This document shows, in pieces, positions 24,886 through 35,983 of a DNA stretch of 64,000 nucleotides. A model generated the notes under the pieces. It was given only the letters and a program-made list of their open reading frames with translations. It made no database searches and was not told the origin of the DNA. The DNA comes from Ehretia macrophylla. Lineage: Eukaryota > Streptophyta > Magnoliopsida > Boraginales > Ehretiaceae. The translations under genes were made by a program, and so were the position numbers. Positions within the stretch are counted from its first letter, which is position 1. Each line of letters opens with the position of its first letter. Location of the stretch: the NCBI GenBank assembly GCA_037974665.1, contig CM075780.1, forward strand, positions 56,461,594-56,525,593. The letters are read 5' to 3'.

Positions 24886-27061
24886 TGTCATGCCCCGACC
24901 CGACCCCGCAAAAGGCCAAGCCCGGACCCGACACACGGACGGAGTCTCCCCTGTATCGCGGACGATCCGAAAACCCTAAAATCAATATATTACTTGCGAA
25001 AGCCATAAAATAATCAAAACAAGCCGACTTTCTTTACAATATACATTCTCTTATTAACCAACTTTCCAAACCAAAATACCATGCATACTACACAAGTATT
25101 TATGCCACTAATCAACTCCATTAGCATGCATTTCCTTACTAGTCACAAGGGTATAAGTTTACAACTTTTACATTCTTCCAACTTATACAACATAAAACCG
25201 TAGAGGCCTCAAACCAGAAAATACAAACAAGGCTACAAGCCTCAAAATTAAGCGACATCCAAGCAATATACATACAAATCATATAGAGATACAACCAAAG
25301 CCAAGCAATAGTATAGAGAGGAATGAGCAAAAACTATTGCTCAGCGAGGGCAATTGGTCTCAAGGACGGAGATGAGAGGAGTATGCAATGCAATTAGCCA
25401 AGCAATACATACAAATCATATAGAGATACAACCAAAGCCAACAATAAAGCAAGGCAAGTATTTAAAGCTGCAAACACTCATTCAAAGGATACGATACTCT
25501 TTTCACGAGCAACTTTCAAACACAAATTCGATGACGACGCGCCGGCCCAAACCACCTTATAACACCAGTTCGGAATACCCCGGAAGTATCCATCAACCTA
25601 CGACCCAAATCTCCCTGGGAGGCAACCCAAGCGAGAAAGGGAATAGCAGCGGAGCTAGAGCAACCAACACTGGCAACCCAAGGCTACCCAGAGAGGCCCA
25701 TCACTCACGCGCGAGACACTATGCAATGCAAGACTCGATACAAGGCGATAAACAAGCGATAAAGCCACACGTGGGAGAATAACAAAGTAGGGTACTCTCG
25801 CACGCAATAGCAGCAATTGATAAGCAATTGAATCCAAATCATTTCAAACAAGTATTTCAAGCAACCCTAAACATTCTATAGACAAAAAATAAAGAAAACA
25901 AGCAAAACAGAAACCGGCCCCAACTATCAAAACCCTACCATTTCCAAACGAGCCACGAGTTCTGGAAACCGACTTCGCCAAACCTCCTAGGTCACCATAA
26001 GGCACGTCTAAAGACCCTGAAACCTTACTTTACCCTAGAACTCGCGCAAAGCCCCGATTTCCCCCTTTCTCGTTTGAACTACAACTATAACAACCAAACA
26101 CCCAACCAACGCCATAATCGCACCAAAAGTGCTTCCATGGCCTCCCGATACAATGCCAACACGCAAAACGAGAAAACGCTAAAGTCGACCTAAACGACCC
26201 CGACTTTCAACAAGGCTTAATTCCCGTTTTTCTCACTATGCAACCCAAACAAACCACACATTTAGGAATTCTAGTACACCTAGCACATTCCTACATCAAC
26301 GGATAGCATAACGGAGCAGCTTTATCATTTCAAGGTTTTACTATTCATAAAACACTATTCAACATCCAAATTAAATTGCAATCTCAACATTTAACCGCAG
26401 AAAATGTTACAAAGCTATAAATACACGTTCTACAATAGTCAAGGAACATTCTAGAAGCATCAAAATGATTTAAACGACAATCTACGGATAAAATCTAAAA
26501 ATTGTAAAGTTGATACACTTAACATTTAAATGTGCAAATAACATGATTCCCTCACCTTAGGCCCTCCTAGTCGCTAGGAAAACAACGCTAGTCACCTCGG
26601 CAACCACCCCGCACGAGCTCACGTGAAGATTGAACGATTGGAAGTTGAAATGTTTTTTTTTTCTCTATGAATCTCACGGCCTGCACCTCTGTTTTAGCTG
26701 CTGTTTTTTTTTTATTTTGCTAAGTTAAATGCTCATTTAAATGCTAAGTGGTCAAATGGTCAAAGGCTTAGGTCAACAACTTAAAACTTGGTCAAAATGA
26801 CTTATTTTGTGCATTTTAAAGCTCAATAACTAACACCAATTAAATTTTCAGCTAGCAACAATTAAAATATAAAATTTAAGTCATCTAAATACTAGTTTCA
26901 CTATTTGCTAAGGACTAGAAATCGTTATTTAGCTATCACTCCTTAAATGCAATGCAAGATGCAAAAGTGAGAAAGTAACAATTAATTCACAAAGAATTTA
27001 AGGAAATATAATTTTCAAAATAATAAACAAGAAATTTCACATTCCGGGCTCGGGTATTACA
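24886..27061 (-). repeat. 5' LTR of the Tekay-like element (2,176 bp), rearranged
   Basis: It aligns with 17701-19979 throughout except near 25270-25309. There about 150 bp of the partner LTR are replaced by about 40 bp that copy sequence found 130 bp further right in the same LTR (25407-25443). It begins TGTCATGCCCCGACCCGACC and ends GGCTCGGGTATTACA. Confidence 0.9.
25324..25343 (-). promoter_or_regulatory. Conserved LTR hairpin, Tekay-like 5' LTR
   Basis: Same TGAGCA/TGCTCA stem as in the partner LTR. The rearrangement at 25270-25309 removed the acceptor-like TTTTTACAG that follows it in the 3' LTR. Confidence 0.55.
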
Positions 27062-28610
27062 CTTATGCTAAATACTTGGAGGATGATAGTATAATCCATT
27101 GAGAGTTGAATTCAAAAACTACACTAGAAGAACTTTTTGCTAAAACTTTTACTAATATGTACCTATAACTAAGACAACAAATAATCAGTAAATTTTCTTA
27201 AGTACCCCAGAGCCTCATCGTAGAGGAAGGATATCAAAACAACTAGATCAATATTTTGGAAAGTCTTTTGAGGCAATCTCTAATCATCAGGTTGACAATC
27301 CCACTAGCCACAATGAAGTAATAACGGACATGATGATGATAATTGGCATAAGACAATGAATTCTAAGTTAGAGTCCATGAATTCCAACAAAGTCTAAGAT
27401 CTTGTAGATGCACTTGAAGGGGTAAAACCTATAGGGTGCAAACATGTCTACAAAGAAAAAAGATGAATGGACAAGAAAGGTTCAAAGCAAGATTGGTGGC
27501 GAAGGGATACACTCAGAAAGAGGGTATCGACAATGAGAAGACTTTCTCACCAGTAGCCATGCTAAAGTTCATAAGGATTCTTTTGACCATCGTTTGTCAA
27601 TATGACTATGAGATATGGCAGGTAGATGTCATGGCTACATTCTTTAACATGAATCTTGACGAATGCATCTGTATGATACAACTAGATGAATCTGTTGTAA
27701 AAAGCCAATAGAATATGGTCTATAAGCTTGTGAGGTCTATCTATGGACTTAAACAAGCATCTACGACACGGAACATTCAATTCAACAAAGCGATCAAGGC
27801 TTTTATTTTTTAGCAAAACATTGATGAACTATATGCGTGCAAGAAAAATGATAGTCATGCTATTGCATTTCTTGTCCTTTATGTCAATGACATCCTGTTA
27901 ATTGGGGATGATGTAGGGATGATGACTTCCATAAATATTTGGTTGTCTTCTTAATTTCAAATGAAGGACTTGGGAGAAGCTAGCTGTGTTCTAGGGATTA
28001 AACTCCTGCGAGATCACAAGAACAAGGTACTAGCATTGTTCCAAGTTGCATATGTTGAGAAGATATTGGTTAAGTTTAACATGCAAGATTTCAAGAAGGG
28101 TTTGTTGCCCTCTCGGCATAAAGTTCCACTTTCTCGAGAATAGTGGCCCAAAACTCCTGATGAGAAAGAAAGCATGAGACGAATTCCATATGCGTCAGCA
28201 ACTAGCAGTCTCATGTAGGGCATGTTATGAACTAGACGATCTGTTTTGTCGTTAGCATGGTTAGCAGATATTAGTCAAACTTAGGACAAGCTTAATTGGT
28301 AATGATTAAACCTATATTCTAGTATCTTTGGCGAATGAAGGATTATATGTTAATCTACCGAGCTAATTATATAGCATAAAAAGTAGCAATAATTAAAAAG
28401 CCAATGAGTCATAGGAAAGGCAAAACACATTGAGAGAAAATATCACTTAATACAGAAATTTTTCCAAAGAGGTGACATATTGGTAGATAAATTTACCTCT
28501 GCAAATAACATAGCGGATCCTTTTACTAAGATTCTTATGGAGAAGGTCCTTTATGTACATGTTGAGTCAATGGGGATTATGATATGCCCAAAAAGAAGGT
28601 CTTTCGTGCA
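27062..28610 (+). pseudogene. Copia-2 integrase C-terminus, RT and RNase H remnants
   Basis: After the CTTAT site YAKYLEDD continues the integrase end. The RT (RVT_2 type) runs from about 27430: RFKARLVAKGYTQKEGID, WQVDVMATFFNM, YKLVRSIYGLKQAS. The catalytic YVDD box at 27880-27891 reads YVND, a GAT-to-AAT change that removes a metal-binding Asp. MKDLGEASCVLGI follows at 27961. RNase H is mostly deleted: sequence jumps from about YRANYIA (28375) to MSHRKGK, then SANNIADPFTK near 28498-28530 and HVESMG. Stops occur at 27709, 27811, 27952 and 28141. Confidence 0.85.
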
Positions 28611-28620
28611 AGTGGGAGTC
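28611..28620 (+). other. Polypurine tract of copia-2
   Basis: AAGTGGGAG directly precedes the 3' LTR, the usual copia PPT. Just upstream, 28574-28597 repeats the first ~24 bases of the LTR. Confidence 0.7.
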
Positions 28621-30475
28621 TATTGGGATTATGATATGCCCAAAAGATCATTAACACAATATCGTCAATATATTTGGATATTTGCAATGAATAATTATTG
28701 TCATCTTACTTTTATGAGCATGATTATCTCATATGTGGTTGACTTTTATACATATGTATATAAGGTCCTTGTTTGAAGTATTGACTTGGGTATGTGGTGC
28801 TTACGTATAGAAGGTCCAAGTCATGGTTACTTGTCAATTAGAATTGTTTAGTCCATAACTAAGTAATAGAACTGGACACTTTACTATAGTAAAAGTTATT
28901 GTGAATAAGTTCATTTTACAGTATGGTGATTTGTCTTGATCATGAATGGGGTTCTAGAATTACTTCACTTATGCATGTGTATGCATTGGACGGGCCACCG
29001 TAGGTGTGATCTCTAAATAAGTACTTTCAAAGAAAGAGGTTACCTATACCTAGCTTTTAAGTGGGCCAGTGCTCTTAATCTTAAGCATGTATGGATGGAC
29101 CGACGAAGTCAAATTCTTTCACTTTGAGTCACTATGGGTGAGATATAGTATGAGTCAATAGCTTTGTGATTTGGGTGTTTGGACTTGGTTAAAAGCGCCA
29201 TACATATGCAATAAGGAATCTATACAATAATCACTTCCATAGAATGATCCAAGTTGATCATCCTGAATCTGTGCACAGTAATACATGTTATATTGGTTGT
29301 TACACTTATGGCTGGCTCCCTTGATCAAGTGGATAACTTTTAGATGATGGTTAGATTATGGTTAGAGGTTCTAAGGAGAAAGATGTAGTCAAAGAGGTGA
29401 TAGTACAAGTGAATAACATGTCTTGGTTATGAGTGAGTATAGAGGGCAATATGGTCATTATTACTTAATTGGTCTAAAGACTGAGTGTCATATGTTGTTG
29501 TGACTAACTCTTGTACATACAGTAATTATCTTGTAATGTAGCTAGTCTTTTAATGGAATAGACTAAGGTTAAAATGACAAAATATTGCTAGAGACTAGCA
29601 AGGGTATTTTGGTCATTTTTGATAGAAGGGTAATTATGTTTTTGGTCCCCCTTCTAGCCATTTACCTTATAAGTGTCATTACTAAACTTGGGTATCGCTA
29701 AATATGAGAAAGGATAAAATCCTTTGGCAAGTAAAAGTCACAAATAGACTTTCCACGCTTCGAAGGAGTTTCTATTTTGATAGTTGGTTGAAAATTGGAT
29801 CAAATAATTAATTAATTAATTGGATAGAGTATAAAGGTTGAGCTAGGACCATGGCTTGTGTTCCTAGGCTTAGACGCAGGCCATAGACACCTATTCTAGT
29901 GTGAACGTGTAGGGTAGGTGTGAATGCAAGGTGGAAAAGTATTTTCCATTATTATTATTTCGTGATTAGGATAATTCAAAATCTTAAACTCTTTCTGACC
30001 TATAATTTGATTTGCATAGAACTACCTAGCCTAGTTTTTTCCCTATATAAAGGCCTCTTCCTCAATCTCTATAATTGCACCATCACCTTTGAGATATTTC
30101 TTTCTCTTTCTCTCTCTCTCTTGTAAGCCTTTCTTCGAGGAAACACGAAACACTCTTATTTTAGTTTAGCTTTGTAAAATTGAGTCTCAAAACTTGATCA
30201 ACACTTAAGCTAGAATTTGGCATAGAGAGGAAGATCAAAGTTAAGGAGTGAAAGCTTGAAGTAGGTGTGTGGAACATTCTTTAAAGGTGATGTTTTCGTT
30301 TCACGATAAAAGGTATTTTGAAAAACTTTGTTTGCTTTTATATTAAACTATGAACTGTATAGATGTTCAATTAGCTATTTCATGTTTTATTCATTTTAAA
30401 GATCTATGCATGAATGTTTCTGCCTTATTCTTGTTAAAATATAATTTTATTCATGTGATATAACGTTTCCCTTCA
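28621..30475 (+). repeat. 3' LTR of copia-2 (LTR-A, 1,855 bp)
   Basis: Starts TATTGGGATTATGATATGCC (TG mutated to TA) and ends GTTTCCCTTCA. It aligns over its whole length with the solo LTR-B at 32028-33911. The last part has a CT-rich leader-like stretch (30098-30121) and GATCAACACTTAAGCTAG, as in LTR-B. Confidence 0.85.
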
Positions 30476-32027
30476 CATATCACTACCTCATATGGATATA
30501 TAATCCCTAACCTAGATGGTTTATGTAATGAAAAATACCATGGAGGCTTTTATCAAAGAATAGAGGCAGGCACAAGCCCAAGCTCAACCTTATCAATATC
30601 CACATATATGTGCTCGTTCGTATCTGCTACCAACGCATGCTCAGCCATGGGCCCTGCCAAATTATCATTAGCATAACCTGTACCAACTGCCAGATATTGT
30701 TCAACAAGTCCCGCCTAGATACGAGGACCATCAGAAGGAAGAACCTCGAAATGACGACGATAAGGGATCTACAGGACTAGTGAATATGGAGATGAGAACA
30801 AGACTACAGAGGCAGCAAAATAAAGCCTAAAGATGTCGATCTATTGAGGATACCCCTAGATCTGAGGAAATCAGTAGTCGGGCAGGGTTTTCAAACTTTC
30901 ACAAGAGAGATCCACGAAGTATCAACTTTCGGATACAAGCTGCCACACTTGCCAACATATAATGAAATCGGAGATCCGGAAGATCATGTCCAAAGATTCG
31001 ACCACTTGATGCTTTTCAGGAGGTCCCTAATGCTGTAAAATACAAATTATTACCTGCAACTTAGACAATGCTGCGAAGAAATAGTTTTCTACTTTACTTG
31101 AGAACTCTGTTAATAGTTTTGCTTACTAGGTTGAAATTTTCCTAAACAGGTTTACAAGTAGTACGAAGGTGACCAAGCCTACCACTTCTCTGTTCCATCT
31201 TAAGCAGGGTAAGGATAAGACCCTTCGCGAGTACACAGAGAGGTTGAACAAAGCCATTTTGGACATACCAGGCCTTGATGAAGCCATAGCCTTACCTACT
31301 TTCAAACAAAGACTTACTAAATCCAGACACTTATGCTCTTCCCTAGCAAGGAAATAGCCAAGAGATCTGGATGACCTAATGAAAAAGGCCAGGAAATATA
31401 TTGGCTCGGAGGAAGACGTGGTAGACCAGAAATACAAGGAGAAAAGTCAAGAGAAGCCTCAAACAAATTCGTCCAAACACAAAGGTAAGGAGTAAGGGAA
31501 ACCTCGAGGAGGTCAGAAGTCTGAATCTGGTAATTGCACCTCAGCCTAAAGAGCTCGATTTGAAAGATACACTCCATTAATGATACCAAGATTTGAGGTA
31601 CTAATAGAGATAAAAATGAGACAAGACATCAACCTTAAGTGGCCATCAAGGATGAAGTCCAATCCAGACAAAAGGGGCAAAGAAAAGTTCTATTGGTTTT
31701 ACCATGATTATGGTCATAAAACCAATGAATACAAAAACCTCAAAGATAAGATAGAGATACTCATCCAGAAGGGAAATTTGGATCGTTATGTGGCCAGAAG
31801 AGGTCAAAAGGTCTAGCAGAGAATCGATTGAGAATAGAGCCCTAGATGGAATGATGGTAGGCTGGTGGAGATTGGGATGATTATTGGAGGATTTGTAGTA
31901 GGTGGAAAGAGTTGTACCACCAACAAAGCCTACGTGAGAGCCAATCGGGAGGAACCACTCCCAAAAAGGTCAAAGGTCTATGAAGAGTTGGTCATCTCAA
32001 CCTACAACTTGGAGGGGGAAAGAACAT
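30476..32027 (+). pseudogene. Tat-like Ty3/gypsy gag
   Basis: A possible start ATG is at 30528, followed soon by a stop. Recognisable parts are LPHLPTYNEIGDPEDHVQRF (30940-31000), HLKQGKDKTLREYTERLNK (31190-31250), MKKARKYIGSEE (31380-31415) and KSNPDKRGKEKFYWFYHDYGHK near 31650-31720, the single zinc knuckle of Tat-group Gags. Both terminal Cys of that knuckle are Tyr here, each a G-to-A change. Stops and frameshifts divide the gene. It is cut from its protease by the copia solo LTR at 32028. Confidence 0.8.
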
Positions 32028-33911
32028 TGTTAGGAATGGGATATGCCCAAAATACCACTAACACTTTGTCATCAATGTATTTGAAAATTTACAATGAATA
32101 ATTAAATGTCATCTTAATTTATGAGCATGTTTCTCTCTTATGTGGTTGACTTATATATATGTTTGTAAGGTCCTTGCTTCAAGTGTTGACTTAGGTACGT
32201 GGTGGTTAGTACAGAAGGTCTAAGTCATGGTTACTTGTCAAGCAGAATTGTTTAGTCCATAACTAAGTAGTAGAGTTGAACACTCTGCTATGGTAGAAGT
32301 TATTGTGAATAAGTTTCCTTTATAGTAAGGTAGTCTTCCTTGATCATGGATGGAATTCCAAACTTATTTCACTTATGCATGTGTATGCATTGGATAGGCC
32401 ACTGTAGGTGTAATACTCTAAATAAGTACTATCAAAGAAAAAGGCCACCTATACTTACTAGCTTCTAAGTGGGCCAGTGTTCTTAATCTTGAGCATATGT
32501 GGATGAACTAACGAAGTCAAGTTCTTGCACTTTGAGTCACTATAGGTGAGATCTTATATATATTTCAATAGCTCTATGATTTGGGTGTTTGGATATGGTT
32601 AGAAGGGACGCGCATATGCAATAAGGAACCTATATAATAATCACTCCTTTAGAATGATCCAGGTTGATCATCCTGAATCTATGCATATAGTGCAGTTTGT
32701 TGTACTGGTTGTTATACTTATGGGTAGCTCCCATGTATAAGTGGATAATTTCTGGAGGATAGATAGATCATGGGTTAAAGGTTCTAATGAGAACAAGATG
32801 TAGTCAAAAGGGTTATAGTACACTTGGTAAACCTATCTTGGCTATGAGTGAGTTTAAGGGGCGATTTGGTCATTATTACTTAGATGGTCTAAAGCCTGAG
32901 CGTCATATATTATTGACTAACTCCTATTTATATATTAATTATCTTGGAGTGCAATCATAGTCTTTAAGTGGAATAGACTAAGGTCAAAATGTAAAATATT
33001 GCTAGGAAACTATTGAGAATATTTTGGTCATTTTCAATGGAAGGATAGTTATGTCTTTGGTCCCCCCCCTCCCCCTCCCCTCCCCCCATTCTCTAGCCAT
33101 TTTTCTTATAAGTGTATTTACTAAAATAAAGAATTATAACATTGACAGGGATTTAATTCATTGACAATGAGAAATCATAAATAGACTTTCTTATTTGTGG
33201 AAGAAGTTTTTTATTTTGATTATTGACTGAATTTTTTATTAAATAGTTATTAAATAATTGAATAGATTTTATGGCTGAGCCAAGACCCATGGCACGCGTC
33301 GCTAGGCTAGGCCCAGGGTCCTAGGTACCTAATCCTAAGGTAAGGCAGATAGGTGATGTAAACGCAAGGTGTAAAAGGATTTTTATTATATTATGGAATT
33401 AAAGGATAATTCAAATTTCTAATCCTTTTCCTCCTCGGATTTTGATTAAGACATAAATACCTTGAATATTTTCACCTATATAAAAGCCTCTACCCTAATT
33501 TCTACAATTGCACTGTCTCTTTTGAGATCTCTCTTTCTCATACGAGTAAACTTCAACTCTTTGAAGAAACTCGAATAGTTTTTCTTTTAGTTTAGTTTAG
33601 CAAGATCAAGTCTCACAACTTGATCAACACTTAAGCTAGGATTTGGGATAGAGGGGAAGATCATAGTTAAGGAGCAGAAGCTTTCCAGGCATGTGGAGCT
33701 CTCTAGCAAGAGGTGAAGTTTTCTTTTCATCGTTCTTTGCGATAAATGCATTTCTGAAAATTTTATTTGCTTTTAGAATTAAACTATGAACTATTTAGAT
33801 GTTCAAGTAGCTATTTCATGCTTTATTCATTTTAAAGATCTATGCATAAATATTTTTGCGTTATTCTAGTAATTATAGAATTTGATTCATGCGATATAAT
33901 GTTTCCCTTCA
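32028..33911 (+). mobile_element. Solo LTR-B, copia-2 family (1,884 bp)
   Basis: Starts TGTTAGGAATGGGATATGCC and ends GTTTCCCTTCA. It aligns with LTR-A throughout but has an expanded C-run at 33062-33087. No PBS, PPT or coding sequence is attached. The flanks AACAT and GACCC are not duplicates, so the usual 5-bp TSD is missing. It sits exactly between gag and protease of the Tat-like element. Confidence 0.8.
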
Positions 33912-34257
33912 GACCCCGCATGACGATCCACTAGTGATAACAGTTCAAATCAAAAAATGCAGTGTCAAGTGTATGATGGTAAATACAGGCAGCTCAGTTG
34001 AAGTTATGTTCTTCAATGTCTACCTCAGGATGGGGATGGCTAGGGAGCAACTAGTTATAATGAATGGTGAATTGACCGGATTCACAGGCCATGGGTTTAA
34101 GCTCGAAGGCATCCTCAAGCTACCCATTACCATCGGACCAAATGGTCGACAAATCAAGTTTATGGCAGATTTTGTGGTGGTTGATTGTTGTTCTGTATAC
34201 AATGACATCATTGGTCAATTGGCTCTTTATCACCTTAGAGCAGTTTTCTCTACATAA
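33912..34257 (+). pseudogene. Tat-like aspartic protease
   Basis: PHDDPLVITVQI leads to the active-site box MVNTGSSVEVMFF, where the catalytic Asp of DTGSS is Asn (GAT to AAT). GFTGHGFKLEGILKLPITIG and ADFVVVDCCSVYNDIIGQ follow in the order expected of a Tat retropepsin. It ends at a stop at 34255. The ATG at 33889 lies inside the copia LTR and is not a real start. Confidence 0.8.
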
Positions 34258-34263
34258 CACCAG

Positions 34264-35262
34264 GTGATGAAATTTCTTACTCTTACGGGAATAGTTATGG
34301 CTCGTAGGGACCAAAAGGGGGCCAAAGAATATTATGCGACAGCATTGAAGATCCACAACCTAAACCTATTGCATAGAGTGGTAGTAGAGAACAAGAAAGA
34401 AAAGAAGGACAAAGAGAAGAAAGTTGTCCTAGTTGAAAACCCGGATCATGTCGAGATTGCTGATGGAAAGACTGCTCATGTTGGGAGTGAGCTGACCTCA
34501 CCCTTCAGAGAAGGTATAATTAATTTTATCTCTGAAAATAAACATGTATTTTCTTGGTCTTCCTCTGAGATGACAGGAATATACCCAATGGTCATATTCC
34601 ACCACTTAAATATGAACCTGAGCTATAGACCGGTACAACAGAAGAGGAAAAATTTTCACCCAGATAGGAACAAGACCATTCGAGAAAAAGTGGAAAAACT
34701 ATTAAAAGCTGGATATATCAGGGAGGTACAGTACTTGACCTGGCTGTCGAATATGTTCCTAGTCCAAAAAAATTTAGGGCAATGGAGGATGTGTGTAGAC
34801 TATACCGACCTGGATAAAGCATGTCCAAAAGATTACTATTTGCTACCCCAAATCGACCAAATAGTAGATGTCATCTCGGGTAGTGAGATGCTGTCAGTTA
34901 TGGATGCCTTCAAAGGGTATAACCAGATAAAGATAGCCCTTGAAGATCAAGAAAAAACCTTGTTCGTAGCTAACAAAGATACTTACTACTATAAAGTAAT
35001 ACCCTTCGACCTATGAAACGCAGGTACAACTTATCAAAGAATTATGAACAAAGTCTTTGAGCATCAGCTCGAACGTAACATGGAGATTTATGTCGATGAC
35101 ATGGTGGTCAAGAGCCGCCAAACTGAGGATCATCTTGTAGATCTGACGGAGGCCTTCGACACAATGACATGATTTAGGATAAAATTGAATCCCGAGAAGT
35201 GCACTTCTGCTATCAAAGCTGAAAAATTACTATGATACATGATAACCCAAAAATTCTTATGT
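34264..35262 (+). pseudogene. Tat-like reverse transcriptase, truncated
   Basis: A 250-codon frame contains FSWSSSEMTGI, YRPVQQKRKNFHPDRNKTI, GQWRMCVDYTDLDKACPKDY and DAFKGYNQIKI. A TGA at 35014 interrupts it. Beyond, the same frame continues with GTTYQRIMNKVFE and the catalytic YVDD at 35089-35100, intact here, then KLNPEKC. RT-like sequence fades out at about 35250, just before the Athila-like element. No RNase H or integrase of this element is seen on either side of that insertion. Confidence 0.85.
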
Positions 35263-35459
35263 ATATGATATGTATATGTGTATTGATGCTTACGAGGTGG
35301 TCGTGTGAAAAGTGTATAAAATAGACCAAGTCTAAATACCCGCAAGTGCATGGATCTTCGTAGTGTAGTGTGCTTAGAGTACGAAATCGTACCACAGGGA
35401 AGCTCATTAGTTAAGTTAGTGAAGTAGTGTGAAAGTGTTTAAAATGCTTAAATGATATG

Positions 35460-35983
35460 TGTGGTAACACAATCCCACATCGGAAGATTTGGAAGTGAGA
35501 AAGCTGGATATAAGGGTTAGTCTCTTATATCAGCCCAAGGCCCTTTTGAGAAGAGATTCTCGAGAGGACAAAACCGTGAGGGACCTGTGCCTGCAGGCCA
35601 GGGACTGCCAATAGTGGACAATTCCTGGGTAGTGGCGGCTCGGTAAGACTCTGCATGGGCTCCACGTGGGGAGTCGGGTCATTACAAATGGTATTAGAGC
35701 CAGTCTTCCCTTGTGGTCGTGCCCGCGAGGGCGCGGGGCCTCTTAAGGGGGGTGGAATATGGTAACACAATCCCACATCAGAAGATTTGGAAGTGAGAAA
35801 GCTGGATATAAGGGCTAGTCTCTTATATCAGCCTAGGCCCTTTTGAGAAGAGATTCTCGAGAGGACAAAACCGTGAGGGACCTGTGCCTGCGGGCCAGGG
35901 ACTGCCAATAGCGGACAATTCCTGGGTAGTGGCGGCTCGGTGAGACTCTGCGTGGGCTCCATGTGGGGAGTCGGGTTGTTACA
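35460..35983 (+). mobile_element. TRIM (terminal-repeat retrotransposon in miniature), complete, 524 bp
   Basis: Two direct terminal repeats of 227 bp (35460-35686) and 226 bp (35758-35983) begin TGTGGTAACACAATCCCACA (second copy TATGG...) and end in TTACA. They enclose 71 bp. The PBS TGGTATTAGAGCC at 35689-35701 fits initiator tRNA-Met and the PPT TAAGGGGGGTGGAA lies at 35744-35757. ATATG flanks both sides (35455-35459, 35984-35988), and the undamaged partner LTR near 49575 shows the empty site. The CCCACATCGG motif is common in plant TRIM LTRs. There is no coding capacity; it must have moved with proteins of another element. No 5S-like promoter of the Cassandra type is seen. Confidence 0.93.

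Larger units (their letters stand above)
17701..27061 (-). mobile_element. Tekay/Del-like chromovirus (Ty3/gypsy), complete structure with TSD
   Basis: A 9.36-kb element bounded by CTTAT at 17696-17700 and 27062-27066. Both LTRs run TGTCA...TTACA. The minus-strand order is 5' LTR (24886-27061), Met PBS, gag-protease-RT-RNase H, integrase, chromodomain, PPT, 3' LTR (17701-19979). It lies inside copia-2 pol. The LTRs are alike over their length but differ by many single changes and one 150-bp replacement, so it is not a new insertion. Internal frameshifts and stops make it non-autonomous. The chromodomain and long LTRs support the Tekay/Del assignment. Confidence 0.93.
16725..30475 (+). mobile_element. 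Copia-2 Ty1/copia element, 5'-truncated, split by the Tekay-like insertion
   Basis: Pol fragments in the order protease C-terminus, integrase, RT, RNase H, then PPT and 3' LTR are all on the plus strand. They join across the insertion at 17701-27061: TSTYAKYLEDD-like sequence reads through the CTTAT target site. The gag, PBS and 5' LTR are missing; LTR F abuts the left side. Many stops and several deletions show a long-dead copy. The copia subfamily is not resolved. Confidence 0.8.

Noticed and set aside
2484..30475. Copia-1 5' LTR and copia-2 3' LTR as ends of one giant element
   Set aside because: The LTRs share only the first few bases and general design; sequence in the middle and near the ends differs, so they belong to different families.
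33889..33911. ATG upstream of the Tat protease as a gene start
   Set aside because: It lies in the end of the copia solo LTR, so the fusion frame is accidental.
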